From: Methyloligella solikamskensis
GTDB taxonomy: Bacteria > Pseudomonadota > Alphaproteobacteria > Rhizobiales > Methyloligellaceae
Length of the DNA stretch: 64,000 nucleotides
NCBI RefSeq assembly: GCF_042676065.1
Contig: NZ_JBHTJO010000001.1
Coordinates: 1,550,001-1,614,000 of the forward strand
Reading direction: 5' to 3'
The number at the start of each line of letters is the position of its first letter. Within the stretch, counting starts at the first letter, position 1. The notes beneath the pieces are model-generated. The model ran no database searches. It saw nothing but the letters and a program-made list of their open reading frames with translations, and was not told where the DNA came from. Of this stretch, positions 34,049 through 42,772 are shown in pieces. Position numbers and translations under genes: made by a program.

Positions 34049-35518
34049 TTACGGCAGGTAGTCGAGATAGGTCTCGAGGTCCCAGTTTGTTGTGGTGTGC
34101 ATGAAGCGTTCCCACTCGTCGCGCTTGTACTCGTCGTAGAGGCGGTACATCTCGCCGGGCATGGCGGATTTGACGACGTCGTCCTTGGCCAGCGCCTCGA
34201 GGGCGTCGCCGAGGGACATGGGGAGCTTCTCCACCTTCTTGCCTTCCTCGATGGCGGCGTAGATGTTGCGCTCCTCCGGCTTGCCGCAGGGGATCTCGTT
34301 GTCCAGGCCGTCATCCATGGCCTGCAGGAGACCGGCGCCCATCAGATACGGGTTCACCATGGAGTCCACGGAGCGGAACTCGAAGCGGCCGGGCGCGGAG
34401 ATGCGCAGACCCGTGGTGCGGTTCTGGAAGCCCCAGTCCTTGAAGACCGGCGCCCAGAAGCCGGTGTCCCACAGACGCCGGTAGGAGTTCACGGTGGAGC
34501 AGCCGATGGCGGTGAGCGCATCGAGATGCTTGGTGATGCCGCCGATGGCGTACTGGCCGATCTGGCCGGGCATCTGGCTGTCGTCGCCTTCGGGCATGAA
34601 GGTGTTGTCGCCGCCGGAGCGATAGGTGAAGACCTCGTCCTGGCCGGCGCGGACCTTCTGGCCGAGCGGCTTGACGCCGTCCTCGCCGCCCTTCCACAGA
34701 GAGATGTTGTGGTGGCAGCCCGAGGCGGACACGCCCATGAAGGGCTTGGTCATGAAGCAGGCGATGAGGTTGAACTCGCGGGCGACCTGGGCGCAGATCT
34801 GACGGTAGGTGGTCAGGCGGTCCGCGTTGCGCACGACGTCGTCATAGGTCCAGTTGAGCTCCAGCTGGCCCGGCGCGTCCTCGTGGTCGCCCTGGATGAT
34901 GTCGAGGCCCATGGCGCGGGAGTACTCGATCACCTTCATGTAGACCGGGCGCAGGCTCTCGAACTGGTCGATGTGATAGCAGTAGGGGTTGGAGTAGCCG
35001 CCGTTGGGCTGGCCGTTCTCGTCCTTCTTCAGCCACATCATCTCCGGCTCGGTGCCGCAGCGCAGATGCAGGCCGTGCTTCTCCTGGAAGGTCTCGTGGA
35101 GGCGGCGGAGATTGCCGCGTGAATCGGCGGTGAGGAAGGCACCCGGATCCTCACGCTCCTCGCGGTTGCGGAACAGCGTGCAGTAAAAGCGGCCGACGCG
35201 CTTGTCCCAGGGGAGCTGGCAGAAGGTGTCGGGCTCGGGGATGCCGACCAGCTCGGCGGCCTCGGGGCCGTAGCCGAAATAGTCGCCGTTGCGGTTCGTG
35301 AACAGATTGACCGTGGCGCCATAGACGAGCTGGAAGCCCTTCTTGGCGATGGACTCCCAATGGTCGGCCGGGATGCCCTTGCCGCAGATCCGGCCCGTGA
35401 TCGACGGGAACTGCAGATAGAGATACTCGATCCCAAGCTCGTCGATCTGCCGGCGAACCTCTTTCACCAGCTCAGCGCGGCCGGGGGCGTCTACAAAATT
35501 CTCAATGTCCGTGCTCAT
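34049..35518 (-). CDS. gmaS: Gamma-glutamylmethylamide synthetase
   Basis: ATP-dependent ligase of the glutamine synthetase family, about 489 aa, expected to join methylamine to glutamate. The beta-grasp N-terminus (DELGIEYLYLQFPSITGRI) and catalytic domain motifs are present: GTEPEMMW, GDHEDAPGQLELNW, and the ATP-binding GVSASGCHHNISLW. The Arg-rich RISAPGRFEFRSVDSMVNPYL segment follows. The ATG at 35518 is chosen because the family N-terminus (STDIENF) starts there. It heads the operon gmaS-mgsA-mgsB-mgsC-orf137, divergent from a FadR-type regulator. Its last 285 codons are repeated almost exactly at 22887-23745. Substrate specificity is inferred from the neighbouring mgsABC. Confidence 0.93.
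   Translation of the reverse strand: MSTDIENFVDAPGRAELVKEVRRQIDELGIEYLYLQFPSITGRICGKGIPADHWESIAKKGFQLVYGATVNLFTNRNGDYFGYGPEAAELVGIPEPDTFCQLPWDKRVGRFYCTLFRNREEREDPGAFLTADSRGNLRRLHETFQEKHGLHLRCGTEPEMMWLKKDENGQPNGGYSNPYCYHIDQFESLRPVYMKVIEYSRAMGLDIIQGDHEDAPGQLELNWTYDDVVRNADRLTTYRQICAQVAREFNLIACFMTKPFMGVSASGCHHNISLWKGGEDGVKPLGQKVRAGQDEVFTYRSGGDNTFMPEGDDSQMPGQIGQYAIGGITKHLDALTAIGCSTVNSYRRLWDTGFWAPVFKDWGFQNRTTGLRISAPGRFEFRSVDSMVNPYLMGAGLLQAMDDGLDNEIPCGKPEERNIYAAIEEGKKVEKLPMSLGDALEALAKDDVVKSAMPGEMYRLYDEYKRDEWERFMHTTTNWDLETYLDYLP
34053..34907 (-). repeat. Direct repeat with 22891-23745 (gmaS 3' part)
   Basis: Partner of the repeat described at 22891-23745. The copies lie 11162 bases apart in the same orientation and flank the PAS, two-component, permease and mgsABC genes. 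Confidence 0.9.
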
Positions 35519-35868
35519 AAGGCCATTCCATTCCCAAGCTTCAGTCTGAGCGTAACGTTGCTCAGAGGGAGACCTTTGGCAAGGCCAATCGCGGACCAAT
35601 TTTTGGGCTTTTGCCTAAATATCGGGCGGCAGTTGAAGTGATGAAAAACAGGTCATGGCCTGAAATCGGGTGTCCGCAACCTGCTATTGGTCCTGTTATG
35701 GCAATAAAAACAATATGTTATGAATATGGATCGGAACGCCAGATTTGCGCCCAGCAGGGCGAAGCAGGTTCGTAAGCTGAGGGCAGTGGTTCAGAGGATT
35801 GTGTTTTGGTTCAGGAGGTCGTATAAAGAGCGAAACCAATCAGAGACCAATTCAGCAGGCAAGCCGCT
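35519..35868. promoter_or_regulatory. Divergent control region of gmaS operon and FadR-type regulator
   Basis: This 350-base gap is AT-richer than its surroundings. TGGTTCAG occurs twice 20 bases apart (35787-35794 and 35807-35814). ACCAAT occurs twice 11 bases apart (35835-35840 and 35846-35851) and again near 35595, with the inverse ATTGGT near 35683. Half-sites of TGGT/ACCA type fit FadR-subfamily operators. I cannot place the promoters with confidence. Confidence 0.5.
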
Positions 35869-36690
35869 ATGACCGCTGTAACCTCACCGATTTCCGCCAT
35901 GCGCGCGGGGCTGAATGCAGAGACCCTGGAGCCGGAGCGCGACGCCGAGCTGTCGCAAGACGATCCGCTTCGCGCGCTCAATGACCTGGCCGATCATGGC
36001 GAGGGGAAGAAACGTTCGGGGCGGAACGCGTCCTCGATCACCGATCAGCTAAAAAACGCCATTGAATCGGGCGTTTACAAGAAGGGGTCACAGCTTCCGC
36101 CGGAGCGGGATCTGGCCGAGAGCTTCGGGGCGGCACGCAGCACCGTGCGGCGGGCGCTGGACCGGCTGGAGCGGGCCGGCTTCATCTCCCGCAAGGTGGG
36201 TAGCGGTACCTTCGTCAATTGGTCGGCGGGGCTGGATGCGCTGGAGGATATCTCCGACGCGGTGAGCCCTCTGCAGCTCGTTGAGATGCGGTTCGCCATC
36301 GAGCCCTATATGACCGAGCTCGCCGTCCAGCACGCGACGCGCCAGGAGCTCAAGGCCATGGAAGAGCTGCTCGACCGGCTGGAGGCCCTGGAGCATGACA
36401 AGGATGCCTTCTCCAAATGGGATGCGGAATTCCACCTGTCTCTGGCGGAGGCCTCCCGCAATCCGCTGATCGTCTTTTTCTATAAGCAGATCAACGAAGT
36501 GCGGCTGCATGCTCAATGGGATATGCAGAAGGAGAAGACCCTGCACCCGGCGCGGATCGCCACCTATAACGATCAGCACCGCGAGATCTTCAATGCGCTA
36601 TGCGAACGGGACGCGGAGACTGCGAAAGGTCTCATCCGCGAGCACCTGACGCTTGCCCGCAACGACCTCATCCACAATCAGAGCGACTAA
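35869..36690 (+). CDS. GntR-family (FadR subfamily) transcriptional regulator
   Basis: A 273-aa DNA-binding regulator. After a variable N-terminus of about 55 residues, the winged helix spans about 57-122 (QLPPERDLAESFGAARSTVRRALDRLERAGFI and VGSGTFV). The FCD effector domain covers about 135-265 and carries His/Asp/Arg residues that in this family bind a metal and a carboxylate ligand. It is divergent from gmaS, so it probably controls the gmaS-mgsABC operon. The effector might be an N-methylated amino acid, but this is inference. An alternative ATG lies at 35899. Confidence 0.92.
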   Translation: MTAVTSPISAMRAGLNAETLEPERDAELSQDDPLRALNDLADHGEGKKRSGRNASSITDQLKNAIESGVYKKGSQLPPERDLAESFGAARSTVRRALDRLERAGFISRKVGSGTFVNWSAGLDALEDISDAVSPLQLVEMRFAIEPYMTELAVQHATRQELKAMEELLDRLEALEHDKDAFSKWDAEFHLSLAEASRNPLIVFFYKQINEVRLHAQWDMQKEKTLHPARIATYNDQHREIFNALCERDAETAKGLIREHLTLARNDLIHNQSD

Positions 36691-36728
36691 GACTCAATCG
36701 GCTGAGGCGAAGCCCTGCTTCTTGCGCT

Positions 36729-37748
36729 CTACTTCTTGCGATTCTTGCCGAAGCGCATGTCGAGGCCGTTGCTGCAGTCGGTCTGCAGGAAAACGGACTG
36801 CACCGGCTCGGCATAGGAGTTTAGTCCGCCGGAATCGGCTACCTGCACATTGACGAAGCGGTTGTAGCAGATCTCCGTGGAGCGGATGTTCGGCGCGCGC
36901 TTGATGCGGATCGGATTCGGGCCTTCGAACACGTTGCGCATGATGCGGACCTTGGCGATCTTGCCCTTCCAGCCATTGATGCTAACGCCGCCGCCGACAT
37001 TGTTGGCGAATTTGGAGTGCTCGATATCCACCTCGCGCACTACCTCATGGTTCTTGTTGGGCTCGATATCGATGCCGGCGCCAGGCGCCGTCCCTTGGGT
37101 GTCGCGGAATTCGGAGCGGGTGACGAGAATCCGGTTGCCGCTGATGATGGAGAGGCCCTGGCGGCGGTTGCCAAGCGCCCGCACGGCGCAAAAGGCGATA
37201 TCGGCGGATTCTTTTAGGTAGAAGCCGTCGCCCCACATCTCGGTCGCGGTCACGCCTGCGATGGTGACGCGCCGAGCCTTGGGGCCGATCTCGATCCCCA
37301 TGCCGCGCCCGCCATCTTTACCCTTGTGGTGTCTACGGTCGCCAAGGATCGTCCCGCCGACGATGTTGACGTCCGATGCGTTCTCGACCGTGAGGGCGGC
37401 ATAGCTCTTGGAGTCGTTGGGGATGAGCTTTAGCACGGCGCGGTCGGCGAGCTTCAGGGTCATCTTGCTCTTGAGCGCCAGGGACTTCTTGCCCGTCGCG
37501 CGGACCATATAGGTGCCGTTGGGCACGTGAACCGTGCCGCCTGTGCCGGCCACGGCGTCGATGGCCTTCTGGATCGCGCGCGTGTCGTCAGTCCGGCCGT
37601 CGCCTTTGGCGCCGGTGTCCCGCACATTCACCACCCTCTTGGAGGGCGTTTGGATGGCGCAAGCGTCGGCGGTCGCGGCGTGCGCCGGCACGGCGAGGGA
37701 AGCTGCCAGAAAGGCGAGGATCGCGAGGAGGGGGCCGAAGCGCTGCAT
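36729..37748 (-). CDS. Exported right-handed beta-helix protein (pectate-lyase-3 type)
   Basis: Predicted secreted or periplasmic carbohydrate-active protein of 339 aa. A signal peptide (about 1-24, ending AHA) precedes the family opening VRDTGAKGDGRTDDTRAIQKAIDA near residues 44-67, followed by VHVPNGTYMV. The rest is parallel beta-helix coils rich in V-x-I and N-x-x-G turns. Catalytic residues cannot be assigned, so it may be a lyase, hydrolase or binding protein. It converges with the regulator gene with 38 bases between stops. Confidence 0.82.
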   Translation of the reverse strand: MQRFGPLLAILAFLAASLAVPAHAATADACAIQTPSKRVVNVRDTGAKGDGRTDDTRAIQKAIDAVAGTGGTVHVPNGTYMVRATGKKSLALKSKMTLKLADRAVLKLIPNDSKSYAALTVENASDVNIVGGTILGDRRHHKGKDGGRGMGIEIGPKARRVTIAGVTATEMWGDGFYLKESADIAFCAVRALGNRRQGLSIISGNRILVTRSEFRDTQGTAPGAGIDIEPNKNHEVVREVDIEHSKFANNVGGGVSINGWKGKIAKVRIMRNVFEGPNPIRIKRAPNIRSTEICYNRFVNVQVADSGGLNSYAEPVQSVFLQTDCSNGLDMRFGKNRKK

Positions 37749-37798
37749 GGGGGATCCGGGGCTGGGGCAATCGAAATGAGCCCCAACCCTATACCGGA

Positions 37799-39109
37799 TC
37801 AGCTCGTTTCCAGATAGCGGGCACGTTCGAAGCCGGAGACATGGGCGTGGAAGGCCGCAGCCTCGGCGGCGCAGCGGGCCGCGTAGTGCTTCACGAAGGC
37901 CTCGCCGAACAGCGCCTTGGCCGCATCGGACTGAGCAAAGCGCCGGGCCGCGGTCTCAAGCGACAGGGGCAGGGCACGGTCTTCGGGCACGTCCACCAGG
38001 CGGCCATTGCCCGTCACGGGCTCGCCCGGATCGGCCTTATTCTCGATGCCCCAGAGCCCTGCGCCCAGCATCATGGCAGCAGCCACATGAGGCTCGATAT
38101 CCGCACCGGGAAGGCGGAACTCGAAGCGGGTTTCTTCCGGCGTATGGGTCACGACCCGGACGCCGCAGGTGTAGTTGCCGATGCCCCAATTGGCGGCGCG
38201 AGGCGCCCAGTTGCCCGGCCGCAGGCGCCGATAGGCGTTCACGGTGGGGGCGAACATGCTCATGAGCTCGGGCGTCAACGCCACGATGCCGCCGAGGAAG
38301 GCGCGGCCCGTCTCGCTCAGGCCGTGAGGTCCGTTGGGATCGGCGAGGGCCGGCTCGCCGTTCTTGTTCTTCAGAGAAAGGATCACGTGGCCGCACTGTC
38401 CGGGGAATCCGTCGTCGAGCTGGGCCACGAAGCTGGCCGTCATGTTCTCCTGGCGAGCCAGAGCCTTGGTGAAGTCCTTGAAGAGGGCGGCATCGTCGGC
38501 CGCTTTCACCAGCGGGTCGGTACCGAGGGTGTATTCCACGCAGCCCGGCCCGAGCTCCATGCAGTGATGGTCGAGACTGATGCCGGCGGCGCGGATCTGA
38601 TCCTGCACATGGGCCAGGAAATCGGCGTCGGTGGCGGGCGCCACGGCCGACCAGCAGCGATTGTGGAGCATGGCGGGCTCGACATCGTCCCAGCCCTTGG
38701 CGCGCAGGGTCTCGCCGTCCTCTTCCAGGTAGATGACCTCGAACTCGAAGCCGCCGAACGGTTCCAGCCCCATCTCGCCGGCCTTCTCGACCAGGCGCTT
38801 CAGGGTGGCGCGGGGAGAGATGGCCGCGCTGTCGCCGCTGTAATCGGCGATGGCGAGGCAGGCATCGGCCTCGAAGGGATAGGGGCGGAGGCTGTCGGGA
38901 TCGACGGTCACCGCCTCGTCGACATAGCCCTTGTCCTCGAAGCAGGTCTCGTCCGGCATCCAGTAGGGGAGGCAATCGATGAAGTGCCAGCCGTTCTTCA
39001 GGGCCTTCTCGAAGGCTTCCGCATCGAGCCTCTTCTCGCGGAAGGTGAGAAAGTCGAAGATGCCGAGATGGACGTATTTGCAATCGTCGAGGTGGACGGA
39101 AGCGGTCAC
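37799..39109 (-). CDS. Glutamine synthetase family protein, divergent from GmaS
   Basis: A 436-aa ATP-dependent glutamate-amine ligase homologue. Recognisable elements are EPFGGFEFEVIYLE, DHHCMELGPGCVEYTLG, CGHVILSLKN (equivalent to the ATP-binding HHN loop) and ETRFEFRLPGADIEPHVAAAMML. The amine partner is unknown. Homologues include gamma-glutamyl-polyamine and gamma-glutamyl-alkylamide synthetases. The start is GTG with GGAG upstream. This is the third GS-fold protein in 17 kb, besides the two GmaS copies, and none looks like the housekeeping GlnA. Confidence 0.88.
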   Translation of the reverse strand: MTASVHLDDCKYVHLGIFDFLTFREKRLDAEAFEKALKNGWHFIDCLPYWMPDETCFEDKGYVDEAVTVDPDSLRPYPFEADACLAIADYSGDSAAISPRATLKRLVEKAGEMGLEPFGGFEFEVIYLEEDGETLRAKGWDDVEPAMLHNRCWSAVAPATDADFLAHVQDQIRAAGISLDHHCMELGPGCVEYTLGTDPLVKAADDAALFKDFTKALARQENMTASFVAQLDDGFPGQCGHVILSLKNKNGEPALADPNGPHGLSETGRAFLGGIVALTPELMSMFAPTVNAYRRLRPGNWAPRAANWGIGNYTCGVRVVTHTPEETRFEFRLPGADIEPHVAAAMMLGAGLWGIENKADPGEPVTGNGRLVDVPEDRALPLSLETAARRFAQSDAAKALFGEAFVKHYAARCAAEAAAFHAHVSGFERARYLETS

Positions 39110-39271
39110 GAGGAGACTCCAGGGTTTAGGCGGCGCAAAGGCTCATTGAATAGGTTTGCGCGGCACTATGCGAATGCGCGCCCCGTCCCACAAGCGACAG
39201 GGGCGCGCAACCACTGAATGGTCTCGCTCAAAAGTTCGCCTATGGCGCAACTGCGCGATCGAACAAGTCGG

Positions 39272-39787
39272 CTAACGCGTCTGTCCGGCTTCGTAGAGGA
39301 ACCAGACCCGCCGCTCTGCCTCGTCGATATAGGGCTCCAGGATGCTGACGGTCGCAACATCGCCAAGCTCGTCGCAAAGGCCGTGGGCCTCGCGCATGCT
39401 GGCGGCAAGCTGAAGGTTGTCCTCGCGCAGCTCGGCGAGCATGTCCTCAGGCGTCACGAACTCCGCATCGTTGTCCTCGATGCGCTGGAGCCGGCTCACC
39501 TCGCCGATGGAATGAAGCGTGATGCCGCCAAGCTTGCGGACGCGTTCTGCAATCGGATCGGTGGTGGCGAAGATCTGGGCCGCCTGCTCGTCGAGCAGCA
39601 GGTGATAGTCGCGGAAATGGGGGCCCGACATGTGCCAATGGTAGTTCTTCGTCTTCATGTAGAGGGCGAACATGTCCGCCAGCAGCGCATTGAGCGAGCC
39701 CTGAATGTCCTTGATCTCGTTGGAGCCGAAATTAGAGCGGGTCTGCAGAGGAGCGGTACGGCGCTTGGCTGCGTCTTCGGTGCTCAT
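39272..39787 (-). CDS. dps: Dps-type DNA-binding ferritin
   Basis: A 171-aa ferritin-like protein that stores iron and protects DNA during oxidative stress. The intersubunit ferroxidase residues are in KTKNYHWHMSGPHFRDYHLLLDEQ (two His, then Asp and Glu about 12-16 residues later). A helical bundle runs to the C-terminus. A positively charged N-terminal tail (KRRTAPLQTR) may bind DNA. GGAG lies before the ATG. It stands alone, with no OxyR or Fur gene next to it. Confidence 0.93.
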   Translation of the reverse strand: MSTEDAAKRRTAPLQTRSNFGSNEIKDIQGSLNALLADMFALYMKTKNYHWHMSGPHFRDYHLLLDEQAAQIFATTDPIAERVRKLGGITLHSIGEVSRLQRIEDNDAEFVTPEDMLAELREDNLQLAASMREAHGLCDELGDVATVSILEPYIDEAERRVWFLYEAGQTR

Positions 39788-39907
39788 GGCGTCTCCTTTA
39801 TATTCTGGATGGCAGTCGATGAATCCGCAGGCTCTGAATGGCCCGAATATATGGAGATATAGTTACAGCCTGGCGCCCTCGCCATGCGGGCAGGACGAGC
39901 CGAGATG

Positions 39908-39928
39908 CCGCAGGAAAGCTTCCTGCGG
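39908..39928 (-). terminator. Hairpin after the GST gene
   Basis: CCGCAGGAA and TTCCTGCGG pair with a three-base loop 40 bases past the GST stop. It has no T-run. Confidence 0.45.
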
Positions 39929-39967
39929 ATGGGGTGAAATCAGAGCGCTGGAGAGCGGCTTCCCCGG

Positions 39968-40624
39968 TTAGAACTCGACGTCGAGCTCTTCCAACTCGTC
40001 GGGCTCGGCCTTCGCCTCCTCGATCCATTCCGACATCAAAGGCCAGTTGAGGATCGTCGCGCTGTAGCTCGCGCTCGCCGGGTCCAGCTTCACGTCGTAG
40101 GTCTGGAAACGGGTGCAGACCGGCGCGTACATGGCGTCCGCAAGATTCGGCTTTTCGCCGAACAGGAACGGGCCGCCATAGGTCTGGAGGCATTCCTGCC
40201 AGATGGTCAGTACCCGGTCGATATCGGTCTTTACGCCGGTCCAGGTGCCGAAGGCGGGTAGCCGGGCTTTCAAGTTCATCGGCAGCGCCGAGCGCAGGTT
40301 CTGAAAGCCGGAATGCATCTCGCCGGCAATCGACCGGCAATGGCACCTTGCCGAGATATCCTCCGGCAGGAGGCCGGCATCGGGAAACCGCTCCGCCAGA
40401 TATTCGGCGATCGCCAGGGTGTCCCAGACCCGGACCTGCTCGTGGGTCAGGCAGGGGACTAGAAACGAGGGCGAAAGCAGAAGCAATTCGGCCCGGGTCG
40501 ACGGGTCGTCGGAGGGAAGCTGCTCTTCCTCGAACTCCAGCCCCGCCATCTTGCAGAGCAGCCAGCCGCGCAGCGACCAGGAGGAATAGTTCTTGCTGCT
40601 TATTGTGAGGACGGCCTCGGTCAT
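39968..40624 (-). CDS. Glutathione S-transferase family protein
   Basis: A 218-aa cytosolic protein with the thioredoxin-like N-terminal domain (SSKNYSSWSLRGWLL, with the probable catalytic Ser/Tyr near residues 12-16). The cis-Pro region is near LVPCLTH and the Ser/Asp glutathione contact is in VWDTLAIAEYL. A helical C-terminal domain with PNLADAMYAP follows. Its substrate is unknown. It is divergent from the PHA depolymerase gene. Confidence 0.9.
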   Translation of the reverse strand: MTEAVLTISSKNYSSWSLRGWLLCKMAGLEFEEEQLPSDDPSTRAELLLLSPSFLVPCLTHEQVRVWDTLAIAEYLAERFPDAGLLPEDISARCHCRSIAGEMHSGFQNLRSALPMNLKARLPAFGTWTGVKTDIDRVLTIWQECLQTYGGPFLFGEKPNLADAMYAPVCTRFQTYDVKLDPASASYSATILNWPLMSEWIEEAKAEPDELEELDVEF

Positions 40625-40793
40625 GGTCGCCGGTTCCTTCGCTGGAGGTTGTTCACATAGGGGCGGCTTCTTGACACGCGTGTGTCAAAAAAGTGCTCGC
40701 TGCCACGCAAAGGATGCACTAGCGTTTGCCGGCTGCGCAATGGCCGCCGTCCCGAATCATCGCGGGTGCGGCGACCTGTCTGATAAGGAACGT

Positions 40794-42008
40794 ATGCTGT
40801 ATCGCGCTTACCAAGCCCAGAATCAGCTCTTCGAACCTGCCAAGACGATGGCCCGGACTTCGCTGGCCTGGATGGATGCGTGGCGCAACGCCACCCCGTT
40901 TCCGTGGATCGATGCGTTCGCTGCCGGCTTCGAGCTGATCGCGCGCGCCGAGCTGACCCATAAGCGGCCCGATTACGGAATCGACCATGTGACGGTGGGC
41001 AACCGCCAGGCTCAGGTGACCGAGGAGTCGGCGCTGACGCTGCCCTTCGGGACGCTGCTCCATTTCAAAAAGGATATCGAGGCGAAGCAGCCCAAGGTGC
41101 TGATCGTGGCGCCGCTTTCGGGCCATTTCGCCACGCTGCTGCGCAATACGGTGCGCACCATGCTGCCGGAGAACGACGTCTACATCACCGATTGGCACAA
41201 CGCCCGGGATGTGAGCCTGGAGGACGGCGGCTTCGGCTTCGACGATTTCGTGGAATATCTGATCCGCTTCCTAGAGGAGATGGGGCCCGGGTCCCACATC
41301 GTCTCGGTCTGCCAGCCTTGCGTTCAGGCGCTGGTGGCTGTCGCCGTCATGGCGAAGGACGAAAACCCGGCTACCCCGCGCAGCATGACGCTGATGGCGG
41401 GGCCGGTCGATACGCGGATCAACCCGACCAAGGTCAACGAGCTTGCCATGGACCACCCGATCGAGTGGTTCGAGCGCAATCTGATCGCGACCGTGCCGTC
41501 GGACTTCGAAGGCGCTGGCCGCCAGGTCTATCCGGGCTTCATGCAGCTGACGGCGTTCATGTCCATGAACATGGAGCGCCACATGAAGACCCATCGGGAT
41601 CTCTACGGCCACCTGGCCAAGGGCGAAACGGCGGAAGCTGAGCGCATCAAGACCTTCTACGACGAGTATTTCGCGGTCATGGACATGCCGGCGGAATTCT
41701 ACCTGGAGACCGTTCAATGGGTGTTCCAGGAAGCGCGACTCGCCAAGGGCGAGCTCACCTACAAGGGAGAGCCCGTGGATCTGGGGGCGATTCGGAAGAC
41801 CACGCTTCTGACTGTGGAAGGCGAGCGGGACGACATTTGCGCATTAGGGCAAACTGCCGCGGCTCAGGACCTCTGCACGGGCCTGAAACCCCATCGGAAG
41901 ATGCATCACATGCAGCCCGGCGTCGGCCATTACGGTGTTTTCAGCGGCAGACGCTGGGAAAATCAGGTGTATCCGACCGTGCGCAACGTGATCCTGGCCA
42001 GCCACTAA
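40794..42008 (+). CDS. phaZ: Intracellular polyhydroxyalkanoate depolymerase
   Basis: Predicted to mobilise cytoplasmic PHA granules. The 404-aa alpha/beta-hydrolase protein has the PhaZ family N-terminus (MLYRAYQAQNQLFEP) and PLSGHFATLLRNTV. The nucleophile elbow reads VSVCQPCVQAL (Cys near 173 and 176), where intracellular depolymerases such as Ralstonia PhaZa1 use Cys instead of Ser. The Asp region is near VEGERDDIC and the His is in GVGHYGVFSG. I start at the ATG at 40794, preceded by AAGGAA; the open frame further upstream lacks family similarity. No PHA synthase or phasin gene is in the window. Confidence 0.93.
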   Translation: MLYRAYQAQNQLFEPAKTMARTSLAWMDAWRNATPFPWIDAFAAGFELIARAELTHKRPDYGIDHVTVGNRQAQVTEESALTLPFGTLLHFKKDIEAKQPKVLIVAPLSGHFATLLRNTVRTMLPENDVYITDWHNARDVSLEDGGFGFDDFVEYLIRFLEEMGPGSHIVSVCQPCVQALVAVAVMAKDENPATPRSMTLMAGPVDTRINPTKVNELAMDHPIEWFERNLIATVPSDFEGAGRQVYPGFMQLTAFMSMNMERHMKTHRDLYGHLAKGETAEAERIKTFYDEYFAVMDMPAEFYLETVQWVFQEARLAKGELTYKGEPVDLGAIRKTTLLTVEGERDDICALGQTAAAQDLCTGLKPHRKMHHMQPGVGHYGVFSGRRWENQVYPTVRNVILASH

Positions 42009-42208
42009 GGCCAACCGGCTGACCTGGTGCACAAAATCAACGCGCTGGTAACTTCTCTGTTTTAGTGTCATTTTCGCGCTGCAATGACGGAACCAATCTG
42101 TTATGCGTTTGTTTTCCAGTTGCCGTTTGGGCCGGCGTGCCCGACGGACCATTGCAGGAGATGCGGACCTCATGTGAGGTTCGTTGTTTAGTCCAAGGGG
42201 GAACGGAT

Positions 42209-42343
42209 ATGAAAAATCCCGTTAAAGTCATCGCGGCCCTCGCGATCATGGCCGCTGGCCTGACGCTTGGTGGTTGCTTCCATCATCACCAGCAGGCTGT
42301 GGTCACCGAGCCGCTGCCGCCGGCAGCTCCGCCGCTTAAGTAA
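42209..42343 (+). CDS. Very small lipoprotein-like peptide
   Basis: A 44-aa peptide with a signal sequence and lipobox (LGGC, Cys near 24). The mature part is CFHHHQQAVVTEPLPPAAPPLK. AGGGGGAA lies six bases before the ATG, and terminators follow, which supports a real gene. The His-rich start of the mature peptide could bind metal. It resembles the very small entericidin-like or Pro-tailed lipoproteins seen in alphaproteobacteria, but no family can be assigned. Confidence 0.65.
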   Translation: MKNPVKVIAALAIMAAGLTLGGCFHHHQQAVVTEPLPPAAPPLK

Positions 42344-42373
42344 GCTGCGAGCTCAGCAGGGTTATACGAGCTT

Positions 42374-42412
42374 GGTCAGGGTGCCTAACGGCTCCCTGAC
42401 CCGCTCGGTTTT
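42374..42412 (+). terminator. Terminator after the small lipoprotein gene
   Basis: GGTCAGGG and CCCTGACC form the stem (42374-42401), with an inner GCC/GGC, followed by CGCTCGGTTTT. Confidence 0.6.
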
Positions 42413-42445
42413 AGTATCTGCGTAGCCCTGTCTCATACCTATTCC

Positions 42446-42482
42446 AAACGGCCCGGACTCTTCACGGAGTGCGGGCCGTTTT
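42446..42482 (+). terminator. Second strong hairpin terminator
   Basis: AAACGGCCCG pairs with CGGGCCGTTT, and the sequence runs into TTTT. It lies about 100 bases beyond the lipoprotein stop. Its separation from the first hairpin could mean a short untranslated RNA ends here. Confidence 0.7.
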
Positions 42483-42743
42483 GCGTCTGGGGTCTCTCTT
42501 TGCGCCTTCGACCCTGTGAAGCCTAGGTGGTGAGCTGGCGTGAAAGACGCTTAGGCGGTCGCTCGTGGCTCTGCTGGCCTCAGTGGCCAGTCGCCGTCTA
42601 TCAGGCGCGAAACGCGGGTCCGCGTTGACGGTGGGGACCTGCTCAGGCCGCCCAGGTGGGGCGTGAGCGGGCACGGATGGTGCCCACGGCGCCTCAGATC
42701 ATCTCTTTGGGAGGAAGGCCGGTCAGAAGGGCCCTAAACGCAA
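42483..42743. other. Non-coding stretch
   Basis: Part of the 494-base gap 42344-42837. Apart from the three hairpins listed, I see no gene with a ribosome site or typical codon use, and no tRNA-like fold. It could hold a small RNA, but nothing in it proves that. Confidence 0.4.
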
Positions 42744-42772
42744 CGACGCCGCTCACGGGATGAGCGGCGTCG
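42744..42772 (-). terminator. Hairpin after the haem monooxygenase gene
   Basis: CGACGCCGCTCA and TGAGCGGCGTCG form a 12-bp perfect stem with a CGGGA loop, 65 bases past the stop of the gene at 42838. On the minus strand it is followed by TTGCGTTTAGG. Confidence 0.7.
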
